From Purpureocillium takamizusanense (lineage: Eukaryota > Ascomycota > Sordariomycetes > Hypocreales > Ophiocordycipitaceae): 64,000 bases of DNA. The notes under the pieces are model-generated. The model made no database searches and was not told where the DNA came from. It saw only the letters and a list, made by a program, of their open reading frames with translations. Every line of letters begins with the position of its first letter. Within the stretch, counting starts at the first letter, position 1. Made by a program: the position numbers and the translations under genes. Shown piece by piece: positions 43,501 through 57,000 of the stretch. The stretch covers positions 2,604,001 through 2,668,000 of the forward strand of contig NC_063072.1 of NCBI RefSeq assembly GCF_022605165.1, in the 5' to 3' direction.

Positions 43501-46500
43501 CATGTGAAGCACGCTACTTGTCGCCCCAACATGAACAACCACGGGTACTAACGTTAGGTAGTCTGAGTCTCTTTAATTGGTGATTTCTCAGATTCCTGGC
43601 GGCGCCACGGTATCTGCCGCGCTGATCACGACCTGTGTGTCATTGACATGGTCCTTCGGCAGAATTGGGCAAGAGGCGCTGGCGGGTGATATCACGCTCA
43701 TGCGCGTCGGCAGGTGTGGCAGCAAGGGGGCGGCTGGCTTTCTCAAGCCTCCACGTATCTGTCCAACATGAGCATATCCCCCCCCTGGTCGAGTATCAAG
43801 CAACAACCCCAGATTGCGCTGAGGATTCCCATGCACTCCGTCGACACCCCCACCAACAACCGACCATCGCAAGGGGGGGGGGTTTAACTCAGCTGGCGGC
43901 TGCTATGCCCACGCATGTGTGCCGTCGGAAAGCCTCTTCCGGTTCGATGGGATGCCGCGATGAGACTTGTCGCCGACACTCATGCATCCTCCATACATGC
44001 ATCTTGTGCTGTATCTTGCATGTGAGCTTCCACAGACGCAACCAACAACAGACGGAACCTTGCCTCAGCCCGCCAACGTGCTTCCATCTCCGGTCTCGTC
44101 CTGGTTCTCGGCTCGTGCAGGCGCGTCCATGAGGGGGCGCATGTATGCAACGCGTCGTACCGAGCAAGTGGTGCCCATGGTCTCGAGTCCATCCATCGGC
44201 CTTGGTTGATTCATCTCGCGTGAGACTTGACACGCCACTTCACGCATGCTGTATGGCGGCGCAGGGAGTGTGCACTATGCACTATGCCTACCCTTCCCCA
44301 TCAGTGCATCGTTTCAGGAGAGGCATACCGGGAGAACGGCCAGACCGAGCCGTCCTGTGATGGTGTGAATTCGTCTCAAACGCCTCTCGCCTCCTGCCTC
44401 ACGGCAACGCTTCCGGACTATAATGACCCTGCGCAAAAATGATCGGTAAGTGCCCGTAGTCGAATCCGCAGCAGATACCAAACCTAGGAAGCGACGGCCA
44501 CATCTGTTGAACAGCGTCGCGCAGGGTTGTCGGCCTGACACGCCCCCAGACATGTATCCTGTCGATAGTCAATAGCTTGCCCACAATAGTACGAGTCGCA
44601 TCCCGCATGACGCACACGCTTCCCTCTATAGCTAAGGGAGGGTGGTGGGCAATGATTGGTATCGAGGGCACTGACGACTCCCATGGCAGACGCGAAGGAC
44701 GCATTTCCGCAGGAATGGGGCGGAGCATCTGTTGGCCTCAAGTCAGTGCCTCGCATCCAAAGCCTGTGAATAACGAGGCCAGACTCAACACTGCGGCCGG
44801 AGTCTTTTGCAACCGGCCACTCGAGATACAGAACAGGTAGGCGCGAGTCGTGGCCAACCCGGTATACTGCCACTCGGAGAGGTTGTGTCACTGTCGATGC
44901 TCTTCCAGAACGCGTCACGAGTCGAAAAGATGTAACATCGCGTATCTCATATCCCTCAGTGCAGTGAGGCGTCATATTTGCGCCAATGTCTCCTTAATGA
45001 GCTTGTTGGAGCGGTATATCATAGTCAGCAAAGAGCTATGGCCGATCCTAGAGACAAGTCAGCGTCGAACTCATGAAGGTGGGATACAGCCTAGGGGTAC
45101 CTCGACAATTCGGCGTATGTACATGTCAACTAGGTAGGTATAGTCGGCATGGAAATGCCACGGAAGCAGGTCGTCTGCAAGCGAGGTTAACCGTTCCGTC
45201 CGATACAACCACCCAAATCTTCATCACAAAAACAAAGATGTGTCGCGCACCAAGCTAACGTAACGCAAGGATTGAGTTGTCGCCCCGGAGGCGCGAGAGT
45301 GGCCATGTGCCGTTCCGAGAAAGTACAGAACACGGAAATTGAGGCTCTCATTGTATACATGCTCAAATGTAGGTCATATAAGCATGGACTCTCCCGCACG
45401 ACAGTTGAGGCGCTCCCATTTTTGGTAGAGGGGCGAATAGCTGGACGCTTACACGAGGTCCGGGCAACCCTGGACAGATGTAAATTCTGCAATTGCATTC
45501 GCCGAGCCCTGCATACGGTATATGGTTCGTAACACCGACTCAGTGAGGGCTGTGCGATGCCTTCACTCCCGATCTGTCAAACAGGTGTGAGACCCAAGAG
45601 CGTGTCCGGCGCCGTGAAACCACAATCAGTCTCATTAGGGGGTTCAGGGGCTTTGCTCTCCCGTGTTCATAGAGGTCCCAGATCCAATAGCACGCAGATT
45701 CGATCCTATTTTCCCAGCGTAATTGGACAAGATGCTCCCTTCTTGCTGCTGCACGGCAGCTGTTGTTGTGTCGCACCGCATGTCTGCGCCTCGCCGTCAG
45801 TCAGCGCACCAAGGATCCCCGATCGTATGTATAGCCAGAAATGGGCAATATGCTTCCTACCGAAGGACCGCTTTGCATCTCTGTCGCTGCCATGCATGTC
45901 ACTGGGCGTAGGTCACTCTCAGCAATCTCGGCGAGATTGGAGCTTGTCGGCCTGCCAAAGACCCCTGCCCTCCTGGACTCGCGGCGGCTATATGATGAAG
46001 TTGCAGATTCGAAGGTAGGAGTTTACCTTCAAAAAGCCACTCGGCCAATACGTGCTGCTGTGTTTCGAAAGCAGCACGGCGAGTAATATGCCAACGTTTA
46101 TGCTCAAGGGAACTCCAGCTTGGTGCGATTGCAGTGATGAGCTCGACAATACTTTGGCGCTCAGCGTGTTGTATGTTATCTTCGTGCGCGTTTGACTTGC
46201 GTCGTAAGATCAACTATTCTTCTCGAGTTAATACTCATTCAAGCATTTGCTGCTGCACAACCGCCCAGTGAAACTTGACGCTGCCTCATGGCCACTTGAC
46301 CCGCCGTCTTTTGCGCTACCAGGTACTAAAAGATCTCGTTTTCCTGTAAGGCGTGGCGGTCGAAGACTCGTTATCGTATGTGGTCGCAAATTTCCCCTAG
46401 GTTGCCTGTGTCAGCTACACAGACGGTATAGCGCGCTGGATGCAAACATCGCCTTTGCCGTGGGACATTTTCATTGGATTTCGATTTCCCCTGGCTACCT

Positions 46501-49500
46501 TTCAGGTTATTGAAACGACCCATTTTCGATACCCTGTGAAAAGGCGGACTAGCAGAAGCATACTTGCTGCTTTTTTAGGATTCGAGGATGCGGCAGCCAG
46601 CCTCCGGTGCTTGGCTGTGACAGTAGCTTCTCACTGCCAGGCCCGAACCTCCCAACTATGACAAACAAAATGTCCCCGCCGCTTGGTTTCTCCTATGAGA
46701 AACGAAACGGGCTGTCAATTGTCCCTGTGGTCCCTCAACCGTCCGTTGATGGTTCAAGGGTCTCCCTGTTCCTGTCGACACATCGTGTGTGGGGAGGTGA
46801 GCGCCACGGCGCCACCAGGCCCGCAGTACCAGACTTCGATATCCCTGCAACTAGACATTACGGTGCGGCCGACACCATTGTCGAGCGCGATATCCGCTTA
46901 CATCGCCGGGCCTTCTTGCCCGCCACGGTTGTCATCGAGGATCTTCAGTCGGGTCGGCCTGTGCGGAGCTCCGGGTCCAAGGACGACATCTCGGTTCATG
47001 CGGACGCGCAGGCGATCATCGGCCTTGGCATAAGACCATGGATGCCAATAGCATAGCCTGCCCACCGGAGCCGAGGTAGCAACGCTTGCGCCAAAGCTCA
47101 CCGACGCCCGTGGGTGGTGCGTTCCAAGACAACAATGGCAGCCTCGACCTGGCTGACTCGCGCAACGAGACACAAGTCACCTGTCAGAGTGATGATCCGT
47201 CGTCGGCCTAGTTCAGCGCTACGTAGTTGATAGCCTGGCCCGGGCTGACAGCCCTACCGATGTAAGTTGGTAATTGCTCGCTGCCGAAAGGTGACACGCG
47301 AGGCTCGGGTCTGTGAACGCTCATGATCACCACGGGTTCAATAAGCGACCAGTGGCGGATCGCGGTAGCTCCCGAGAAGGTCGGGCCAAAAATTTCCAAT
47401 CTCGCGCACCAGCTTCTTGTCACATCGCCGAAAGAGCCATTTTTTTGTCGACAAAGGGTATCATGTGGCATCGGTGTCTTTAGGCAAAAACCGTCAGGCG
47501 GTGGAGGGCATGAGTCCCAGTCGAGTTAGTCACCGTTTCGTCGTGATCCCAGCCGTATCTCAAGGAGGTATCTGGCTTTGCCTGAGAAGAGGAAACGAAC
47601 CTGTTCCACCAGACCTTTCCTTGATGTAAACAACAAAGGAAAAGCCTGACTTGGCGGCCGCTCCAGAGGTGATCAAGTCTCCAACAGAACCACTCGGTTG
47701 GATTCCAATCATTTTGTGTGCCGTCTGGACGGGTCAAATGGGGCATGATCATCTGTGCGGAAACCTCTGACGCTCCCCTGGCGCGTCAACCTCCTCTCGG
47801 GGCACGACAGCGGACGGCTCGATATGCTGTCCGCGGCCAGGGTGATGCGCCTCGTCAACAGCCAAGTCCTTCGTATTCCATGGCTGCGAATAGCTAGATC
47901 GCGTCCCTGTCCCCTGATGCTCCTGCAGCTGCTCGAAAGAGTGGCCGGTTCGCGACAAAGACTCGGCTGAGCCTCTGGCGGTGTCAAAGGCAGAGCACAG
48001 CGTGCAGCCTGGTAGACCCTGACGCTTGCCAGCTGAGAGCCGCTACGCTTCAGGTGGGAGGTCCCTAACTAATCTCCTGGCTTCACATGACAAGTCCACT
48101 GTGACAAGGTACGGCTAGCAGCGACCTGATGTGTGGTGGCGGCTGTGCATCGTGCAGGCCGAGTCGGCAGCGTAGCCGGGACTCTGGTCGCCTCGGGCTC
48201 GGATCTCGGGTCCTACCGCAGAAATCTCCTAATCAGGCAGCAGGTGCCTGTACGTACATACTCGTGTGTAACGACAATGGGTATGAGCCGTCAGCCGATG
48301 ACGACGGCCCCTCTACCAAACAATGTCGCCGCCGTCTCGGGACGTGGGGGGAGGCGATCGAGCCACGCACTGGACTGGACTGGCCCGCATCCGCATGTCC
48401 AGCAGCGAGCGACTATCGGTGGGAGAGGCGGACTCCAGCTAATGACCAGCCCGTCCGTCGTCCATCCTTCCCGTCACGTCGCGCAGGCGAGGCCAGGAAG
48501 GCAAGCAACAGCAACGGATGAGGTCCCTCATCGTTCGTCGCCAACGTCGGTGCCTTTCGGGTGGATGCGATTGGTCGTGAAATGCGACTGGCTGCTAGCA
48601 AGTACCGGATCGCGCCATGTCGTCCCTGGTGCCATGAGCGAAGGCCGCCCACCGGCGATGCCACCGCACCAACAAGCGCAGGGCGCCACTTTAATCGGCA
48701 CATTCCGCCATCCAGTTGGCTGCCCGGCACTCGTCCGAGGCACTGCGTTTTGAGTTTCTGCCGCTCCTTGTCCAGGCCCAGGTGCTGCTGTCATCAACAA
48801 TACCGTGGACCCTGCATCGTGGTCGCTGACCGCCGTCCGCATCGCCTGGTCGCGCCGCTCCTATCAATGAGACTTGTCCAAGCATCGCTATCTCCCGAAG
48901 ACCCCCGTTTTTCAGTTGAGCCCGTGCAAGTCAGCCCTCGCGGCCGCTGTGTCGCGGCGTAGGCGTCTGTTTCACCCTGACGCAGGGTGCTCGTGCCCAT
49001 GGATCCAGAAGTCTTGCCTTGTCGTAAATCGGCCACGACGCAGGCAATCCGCCACCGCAAGCACACAGTGAAAGCTCGCACCCTCAGAGGCTAGATGCAA
49101 CCCTGGCGCGGTGGGTCCCCGTGTCGACTCTGCACGTATGTAACTATGTCGTAGGTACGTTGTCAGTTGTCGCCCGTTGCTACCTTGACAGCTTCCACAG
49201 CAATGGGCACGCTTTTGGCTGTCGACTCCATGTGCCTTTTGCGTCAGCCCCGCGTGTCCTAGACCTTCTTCTAACTTGGCCACCCCCTCATGTATAAGCC
49301 GCTGACGGGCATGCGGGCACAGAGTAGGGCTTCTGATGCGGGCTTGCCTAGTAGATGCATTGCCGAGTCATGGGGCGACCAATTACCCAGTCCGCCACTC
49401 AAAAACGGCCTGACGATCGCATCCACATACATGCCAACTGCAGAGCCGAGATTAACTACCGGAAAGACGCAATCGAGTCGCAAGCCACTGAGTCCGGAGC

Positions 49501-52500
49501 TGTCTTCGGGGTCGTAGTTCAAGCCGCATCCTTTGAGGTATGACCACCAGTCGGGTGTCGTGTCGACAAGCCAGCATGATCGCACTGGATCTCGTTTCGC
49601 CAGGAGACAGGCCCGTTCGATCAGGGGTCAAGGCTGCAGGTCGGCCCCATATTCAAGGCTACTTAGCCATCTCGCAAACTTGCTCTACCAAATGTGATGA
49701 GCCGCCGTGGCGTGGGTATTGCGCGATATCGCCGTTTGTACCGAGACCGCGTGCAGGCATTGATCGTGGCCATTGCGAGAGTTTTGGTCACCTTGGAGGC
49801 TCATCAGACTAGGAGTACGAAATATGTACTTCTCTTCCTCTGTCTCATGCGAGGCCCACTCATCCGAGTCACCCCATCCAAGACCTCGACAGACAGGGCA
49901 GTGATTACAAGTCCGTGAGTGGGTAGTCTTACTAGCATCTCCAACACTGCGGCAGAGGAGCACCAGCGCAAGCAGTCGCCGCTCGATTGCGCAGAACCGT
50001 TCGTCGGCAGCCTTTCGCACTGGCCATGATGAAGGCCCGCGCCTCGAGAATCCCAAATACAAAGGTGTGCATGAGTTCGGACCACTGGCGTTCATCTCAT
50101 GTTGAAAACACACGCGCGGGTATCGAGCGCACCGGCCGCGCGGGACGGACCTACACCCCTTCATCATGGTCCCCGCGGTAGCGTGGCAGCTGATCCAGTG
50201 CGCAGAAACAGCTACACCCGCAAGGGTCGCACGCCATCAATGAAACTGTTGCTCAAGACCATGTGCTTGACAAGCTCGCATCTTCCTCGCTGCTGTGGTC
50301 GTATTCAGTACGAGGGGCGCGTCCCGATGCTAGGGAATTCGCGCCACCACTGCTGATTCCCGTTTCAGTCTACACCAGCTCGGACTGGTCGCTTCGACTC
50401 CTTGTCAACGACTGCGAGTCAATTGAGATTGTCAAAGCTCACAGCCGGCGACAATGCCGACGGTCGGGCAGACTAGACTCGATTTTGAACCTTGCCCGAG
50501 ATGATCTGCTCTGTCAAAACGTGGCAATGACGCCCATGGCGGAAACGGCGGGTGATGGTGGTATTTGGGGCTGAGGCCCAGCGCCAGGGTTGGCCGAGAG
50601 CCTCAGGCGAGGTGTGGGTGGCCGCCGACTCCAGCCAGATGCCAGGGACACTGTTAGGGGGGGGGGGGGGGGGGGGCCGCACGGCGGAGCACAAGCGCGG
50701 CGTCGTCGCTGTGGCGTCGTCGTCCTCCACACTCAGTTCGTCATGGTGGGCAGCAGCGAGGCGTCTGAGCATCTGCGACATACGGCACGTGGCACCCATT
50801 TGCCCTGAGCCAGTGTTTCGGCATCAATGATCCAACTCTCACAATCAAGACGCCTGGGAACCATCCCAAGGCGAGATGGGTCATGACTGGCAAGCCAAAT
50901 CGTCCAAGCCCGATCACAGAAGAGCAAGTCGTCAAGACGGGCGACGTCCGGGTCTCCGACTGATGACGTCTGCGTCGGCGAATGTACCAACAAAGCAACA
51001 AGGCAGTAGAGTGAGGGCGCAGGCGGGTTTGCGGGGTCACGATGGCTGAAGCCGGAGCAGGTAGTCGCCACGAGAAAGACAAGGTGCGAAGAACGGCAAG
51101 ACGAGCGGCCAGCACAGAGAGAGGCTGGGAACGAAAGGTAAGTGGGTGTCAGGTCAATGGTTGATTGATTGATTGATTAATCGAATGACTGGCTTTTGGC
51201 AACAAACGCCGTTGCATAGGGGATGGAGGGACACGAGTCTCGGCCAGTCAGCCAGGGGGGCTGCCGTGCCACGCTTCAGCTCCGACCTGACCAGCCTTGG
51301 TTGAAGAAGGTAGGTACGGGTCACTTCAAGAGGAGGTGCTACCCAATGTCCATGATCTTCAAAGTACTTCGTACCTAGGTACCCTAGAAGGTGGTCACCA
51401 AAATTTCGGGCCACCACCCCCGGCTTGTGCTGTCTTCCACGGTTTTGTGCCTGAGGACATCCGATTACATGTCCGGTGAAGTCAATCGCGCCAGCTCCAG
51501 GCAGGGAAGTGACTGCCCTGCGGACGCTGCGGGCTGGGCGTCTGGGACGCGCCTGCCTGCGCTGCACTGCCCGTGACCCCAGCCAGGTCCGTGTGCGGGC
51601 ATGGATCAATCAATCGAATCTGCGGCAACCGCGCCAGAAGCGGGGAGGAAGGAGCCATCGAACGCAGCCGTGGCCGTGGCATCACCCATCTCAAGCCCCT
51701 GCAATACGCCATCTCAACTTCGAGACCAGCCACAGAACAAGACGAAACAAAGCTGTCTCTCCAGATGGCTGGCTGACTGCCTGCCCACCTGGCTGTCAGG
51801 GCCAGACCGGTCAACGCGCCCATGCATGTCGGTTTGCGCCTCCGATACGGACTGTATCCACGACACGGAGAAAGCTGCCAAATCCAAAGCAGCACCGTCC
51901 TTCCTTCGTACAGAAGCACCGACAATGACAGGCCCGATGTGGGCATAGACGCTCATCATCTGCAGGCTAGCGGCGCTTGTCCCGGCTGCCAAACATGGGG
52001 AGGAGGAGCCTGCATGCTTGCATCTCCGAGCCACACCTAACTTGCTTGTCCCCAGGTCAGAGCAGCGAGACGACGAGGCGCACCACGGGAAGGCAAACCC
52101 CCCCAACCCCCCCCCCCCTCTCAAACAGCGCTACGATCAGCGGCGTAATTTTGGCAAGCTCCGAAAACTGCGTGCACAAGCTGGCCCTAGCAACGAACCC
52201 GGCCTGGCAGCCAACGAAAGGTGCCGATTCGGGCCCGCAGGAGCGCGACGTGGGATGGATGGCTGGAGCCGTGGTGGCGTGCGGCAGACGGCGGCGATGA
52301 GCAGGGCCCCCGACTCGTGGTCGACTGGGGTCTGGCGGGAGTCGACAGCGCGGGGTCGACGGTGACGCCTCTCGTTGGTCCACGGTCCTCACCCTGTGGT
52401 GGCCAGCCCTGACGCCAACAACCAGAGCGAGCTGGCCCTTGAACTCGTGCGTTCGTCGTCTACAAAGTACGGACCTAGCACTACTACCCTACAACGGCCG

Positions 52501-55500
52501 GTGCGCGGTGGCAGGACGCTGTCAAGATGCGATTGGGGGGCGAGCTGGACCCGACAGCTGGGCAAGGTGTGCACCTTTGTCTCAATCTTTACAATGCCAT
52601 GGTAGGATCGACCGCATGCCGGACAGATCGTGGCAAACGGGGCCGTCTGAGGAGTCCTTGAACTTTGATCTTGCCAACTTCCAGGCCAGGCTCAACCGTC
52701 AGCCCAGAAACCAGTCTATCGCACGCGCACGAGACGAACCATACCGAGCCACGACAAGGATACTCCCTCCCCCCCACTTCCCATCGGAGCCGACGAATTC
52801 AGAAGCGCAATGGCGCATCACAGACCAGACCCAGGAGGCGTATCGATGGCCGCTGCCCACCGAGACTAGCTGCCGTGGCTACTGTTATCCACCGATAGCT
52901 GATTTGGCGTCGTGGGCAGGCGAACAAGTTTCTTGGCGGAAGAATGGGTGGCAAAGGAGAGCCTACCGACCTTGACCCGTGCTATCCACCCACAGTATGT
53001 CTGATTAGCTCGCGACCACTTGCACCCCTACTGCGTCTGTGAGCCGCCCCTGGGAGCTGGGCATTGCAACCCTCTGAAGCAGATCATCTGCCAAGCGCCT
53101 CAAGCAAACGTCGTGGCGGGACACAGGCACCAGAGGCCAGGGGGTAGCAGTGGGGTTCTTGCTCACGGGTCTTAGCTGCCAGGCATAACAGAGTGTCTTC
53201 GGCTCCTGTCAACGTTGAATCCAGCGGAGACTTCGCATAGGCCCGATGGCACCAATATCCACCCACGCCAAGGACCCGTTTGCACAACTGGCCCTCAAGG
53301 TTCTGCCTCCTGGTTCAGCCTGACGGAGACGTCAACATTCCGAAGCCCCTCTCTTCAGTGAGGTGGTAGGGAAATCTCCGGGCCAGTGGCGTGGCCGGCG
53401 AGGCCAGACTAATTCGTTGCAGACCTTTGTGCCGGCAATCACCACTGTTTCAGCTTGCCCGCCGTAGGTCAGGACCAACTGTCGTTGTTCCTGTTATCCG
53501 GCAATTGTCCGATAGTTTTCATCACTACCATGCCTGTTCTGACTCTCCTGGTACATGGTCCAGTGGGCCGTGACAAGAGGGACATGTTCGTACTGACCGC
53601 GAAAGTGACGATGCATGACGATTCTTACACGACGGGCTGGCTCAGTCGGCTCTTCGCGAGGCCATCGCCTGACAGGTTCAACAAGCGTCGTATCGTTGGA
53701 AGCGAAGAAGATCATCGTTACCCTGAAACGCGTCGACGGAGGGTAAGCGGCGCCGATGATGCGGTCCATGGCCCGGTTGTGTGAGCCAAGTGAATCGGCG
53801 CATGCCACTCGAATGCCCGCGCCTTGCGACGAGGAAACAGGGGACTGCGATGGTGTCATTGCTTGCTCGCTCGTCAAAGGTGGGCCCGTATCTCGTACAG
53901 GGGTGAGAGTCGGCGGCAAGACGTGACTTGAGTGCCTGGACCGGCCTGTAGGGCAGGGCCTGGCGCCCTTTGGCCGCAGCGGGGTGATGAGAGGCTTAAG
54001 GTCTTGGGTTTGATTACCTGCGTTAGCGGCCACGCAGTCTCTTCTTACACAGCGAAGCTAAAGGACGCTGACCCTAAGGTCAGGAGGGATGATGCTGCTT
54101 GCTGTGCAGATCGCTGGCGCCAATCGGTGGTAACATGATGTTTGACGAGGAGCCTCGACGGAGCGGCCCTGTCGGCCCCCTTGGCGATGATGCCTCGCAG
54201 TACCTACAAGGCACGCTCCCCAGAGCAAACACAGTGGATGACTCGTCGCATGCCCGGTGGACGGCATCGCACCAGGCCTGTGCGCACCCATCATACCGGT
54301 ACTCTGCACAGAGTTCGGGAGAATGCAGCGCTCAGCAGCGAAGACGGACACCCGAGCCAGCCAGCGCTGGGCGTGTCAATCCCGCTTCGGCCTTGGCCGC
54401 ACAGCGACTGCTGTGGCCGGCAGGTCGTCATGAACCCTCATCAGAAGGAGATTGTGTGACGCCACGCCCCTGGTCTATGTCTTGCATCCGTTGCTCCGGT
54501 CTAATGCTGCTTCGTCGATGAGGCGGCCTGCAGCTGACATAGTTTCGCAGTCTCGAGTGCAGACACGACTCGCCGCGAGGCCGGCTGCAGATCGCCCCGG
54601 ACTGAGGCAGATGGATGTACAAGAGCATCAACGGCGTTGCATCAACGGCCTGCTCCAGACAGGAAAACACGAACAATGTCCACTTTGTGGAGGCGGACGA
54701 GCTGTCAAGCGATGCGGGTGGAGCGAGGGCGACAGTACATGAGGACGTATGTATCTACGCAGGCCTTGGGCTCCCGCTAAATTGATTGGCAACAGACGGG
54801 TGAGTTCCGGCAAGGGTGCATGAGATACTGGCACTCGCAAACACGACTGCGCCATTTGTTTGGGCTTTCGTACTGCGGCGCAAGACCGAGATGGGATGCT
54901 CGCGCCGCGGCAAGTTGACAGCCGTAGAGTCTTGACCTGATTGAGACTGGAGCTCGGGTAGAGAGCGCATTGCCGCGTCGTGCTTGGATGTTGATGGAGC
55001 ACCGTCCAAGTACATCGTGGTCGCATAGAACTTGTAGCCTCCAGGTGCTGTACGTATTGATCAACGACAGGCGCTGTCCCGGCATCGGCCGTAACGTACC
55101 CCGCGGGCGGCGTTGCGTTCTGCCTCTGCGGCCTGACGGGGAGGACGAGAACGGGCGTCATGCTCTTGGTACCTACAGCACAGCAACCAAAGGGTCCCCT
55201 TCACCCCTTTGGGACACGATGCCGATGAAGACAACCCAATCGACTGGCTACCTAGTTACCGATGGAGACTCGAGGCACTACGTACTTGGAGCTTGCCGCT
55301 GGGCGACCGGTATCAACTAGGCCGACGGGTTAACGTGCGGGAGGAAACACGACCGACGGCTCGGAGCCAACGCCTTCCGCCATGTGCTTGTTCCACTCAT
55401 TGTCTTGGTTGCATGACACAGCTGCTGCCTCGAGACCGTTCCTCTGGAACGCCCTTCTCGGCCACCAGAAAATGGCGTTGGCGCAGGACACGGATGGGGC

Positions 55501-57000
55501 GTCTGGGGACCCAGAAACGGGCTGCTTCCCAGGGCCATGGGTGCCCGGCCATGGCCCAGCCCAGGTCCCCACGGGCGTCAGCGGAGGGCAATGCCGGTTC
55601 TGGGCTGGGGCCCACCGTGTCTCCGGAGCCAGATGATCTGCAGAGCGTCTCCGCTTTGCCGCCGCCGTGCCTTTCACATGAGCGAGGGAGAGCCCGGGGC
55701 AGTGGGGAGCGGCATCGATGTGAATGCCGGGTCCCATTACCGCCGGAACGGAAAGCTTCCACGTTGCCTGTCCGCTCAGTGATTGGGTTGCCAACCAAGG
55801 CGCCTCCTGGGTAGCGTGGGGTTACATTAGGTGGCTGCCATGGAACACTTCCCGACTGAAACCTTGTGAAGAATACACCATTCACCTGCCACAGTCCGTG
55901 TTGAGTCCCGCGTGGCCATCATGGGCTGATGAATACTGGGCGAGCCGCGGCGCTCAACCCCTGATTCCATCCATGCTGGTGCCGATCCGTTTTGACAAGG
56001 CCCGGACCAGCAAAAGTTGACGTTGACCACATTCGCTGTTGCACCCAGCTTAGATTGAGTACAGAATATGGCCGCTTAGCTTTCGCACGGAGTTTAGACG
56101 CGCGACGATATGACTTTTGCCTCTCGGTCGAGACGCCGCCGAGGGAGGCGAGTCGACCCTTGCGCAGCTGAGTGAAGGCAAGGCTAAAAAAGAAGCGCGA
56201 TTGGGATCGAGCAATGGTCTTTGAGGGCGAACGGCAGCAGCAGCAGCAGGCAGCTGGAGGGCTGCAGCTGCAGCCTTGGCTAGCGGGTTCCTTTGAAGCC
56301 TGGGCGCCACAACTTAGCTAGAGCACTACTAGGTAGGCCTGAAGACAAACGTCGGGCTACTGTGGAGCATGGCCGAATCGAACTTGAAGCCGAAGAGCTT
56401 GCACCGACGTGCAAAAGTCCGGCAGTGGCGACGGGGAATTGAAATGGGTTTCGCGATGCATACACATCTCGCATCTAAGGCTTGGTGCAGATGCAGATGC
56501 ACGGGGGTAAGGCTCGTCGACCCCAGGGTCCCTTAGTACACAAAGTGCGTCGCCACGGTGTCCTGGTCTCATGGGCCCTCCCTTTGCCAATTACCGAGAG
56601 CGTTCAGCCGGATCGAAGATGCCCCCGGCACAACACAAAGTGCAACGCCGGCCAAGGACAATCGCAACACCAGCCCACTGAGCAACGGTGAGGCCATCGT
56701 GACGGAGATGGGAACTTTCAGGGTCCGTTCAGAGCCACGTGGGGTGTATGTACGTATCGTGGCACGATGCGCTCCCAATTGCCAAAGTAGTTATGACGTG
56801 CAAGATATACGCTTTGTTGGCGGGCTTCCTATCTGGATCGGCGCCGAAGCAGCCAGCAGGCAAAGCACCCACCGTTGACCGTTGAAGGTGACGACCTCCA
56901 CTTGCGGTTACTTGGTGGGTTCAAGTTGGCCAGCTTGCTCGGGAGCGCACGCCTACCTACGCCAAACGAGGGCCCTGGTTGGCGCCCACTGGTCCCGCCT
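43501..57000. other. Smoother gene-free island, possibly decayed sequence
   Basis: No gene can be supported in these 13.5 kb. Unlike the flanks, the DNA has few microsatellites and few CT-rich tracts; exceptions are a G20 run at 50657-50676 and a C-run near 52114. Frames of 150-206 codons occur on both strands (for example 48133-48753 +, 53494-54033 -, 55209-55814 +) but overlap one another and have no motif. Minus-strand frames at 44399-44975 and 45540-46213 look slightly more protein-like and may be remnants of a decayed gene. No transposase, reverse transcriptase or terminal repeat was recognised. Confidence 0.45.
50657..50676. repeat. G20 homopolymer
   Basis: Twenty consecutive guanines within the otherwise repeat-poor island. 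It is G-quadruplex-capable if the length is real. Confidence 0.9.

Noticed and set aside
44730..44780. Possible heterokaryon-incompatibility (HET) motif, LW-x-x-A-L-like, minus strand
   Set aside because: It needs two frame changes within 13 codons and lacks the other HET blocks.
48133..48753. 206-codon plus-strand frame
   Set aside because: Its composition (Arg, Pro, Ser, Gly, Ala) is that expected of random GC-rich DNA, and several other frames of similar length overlap it.
53965..54036. tRNA-like segment with TGGCCGC/GCGGCCA ends and GGTTTGATTACC
   Set aside because: The span between the stems is too short for a tRNA, the T-arm does not pair and no anticodon arm forms.
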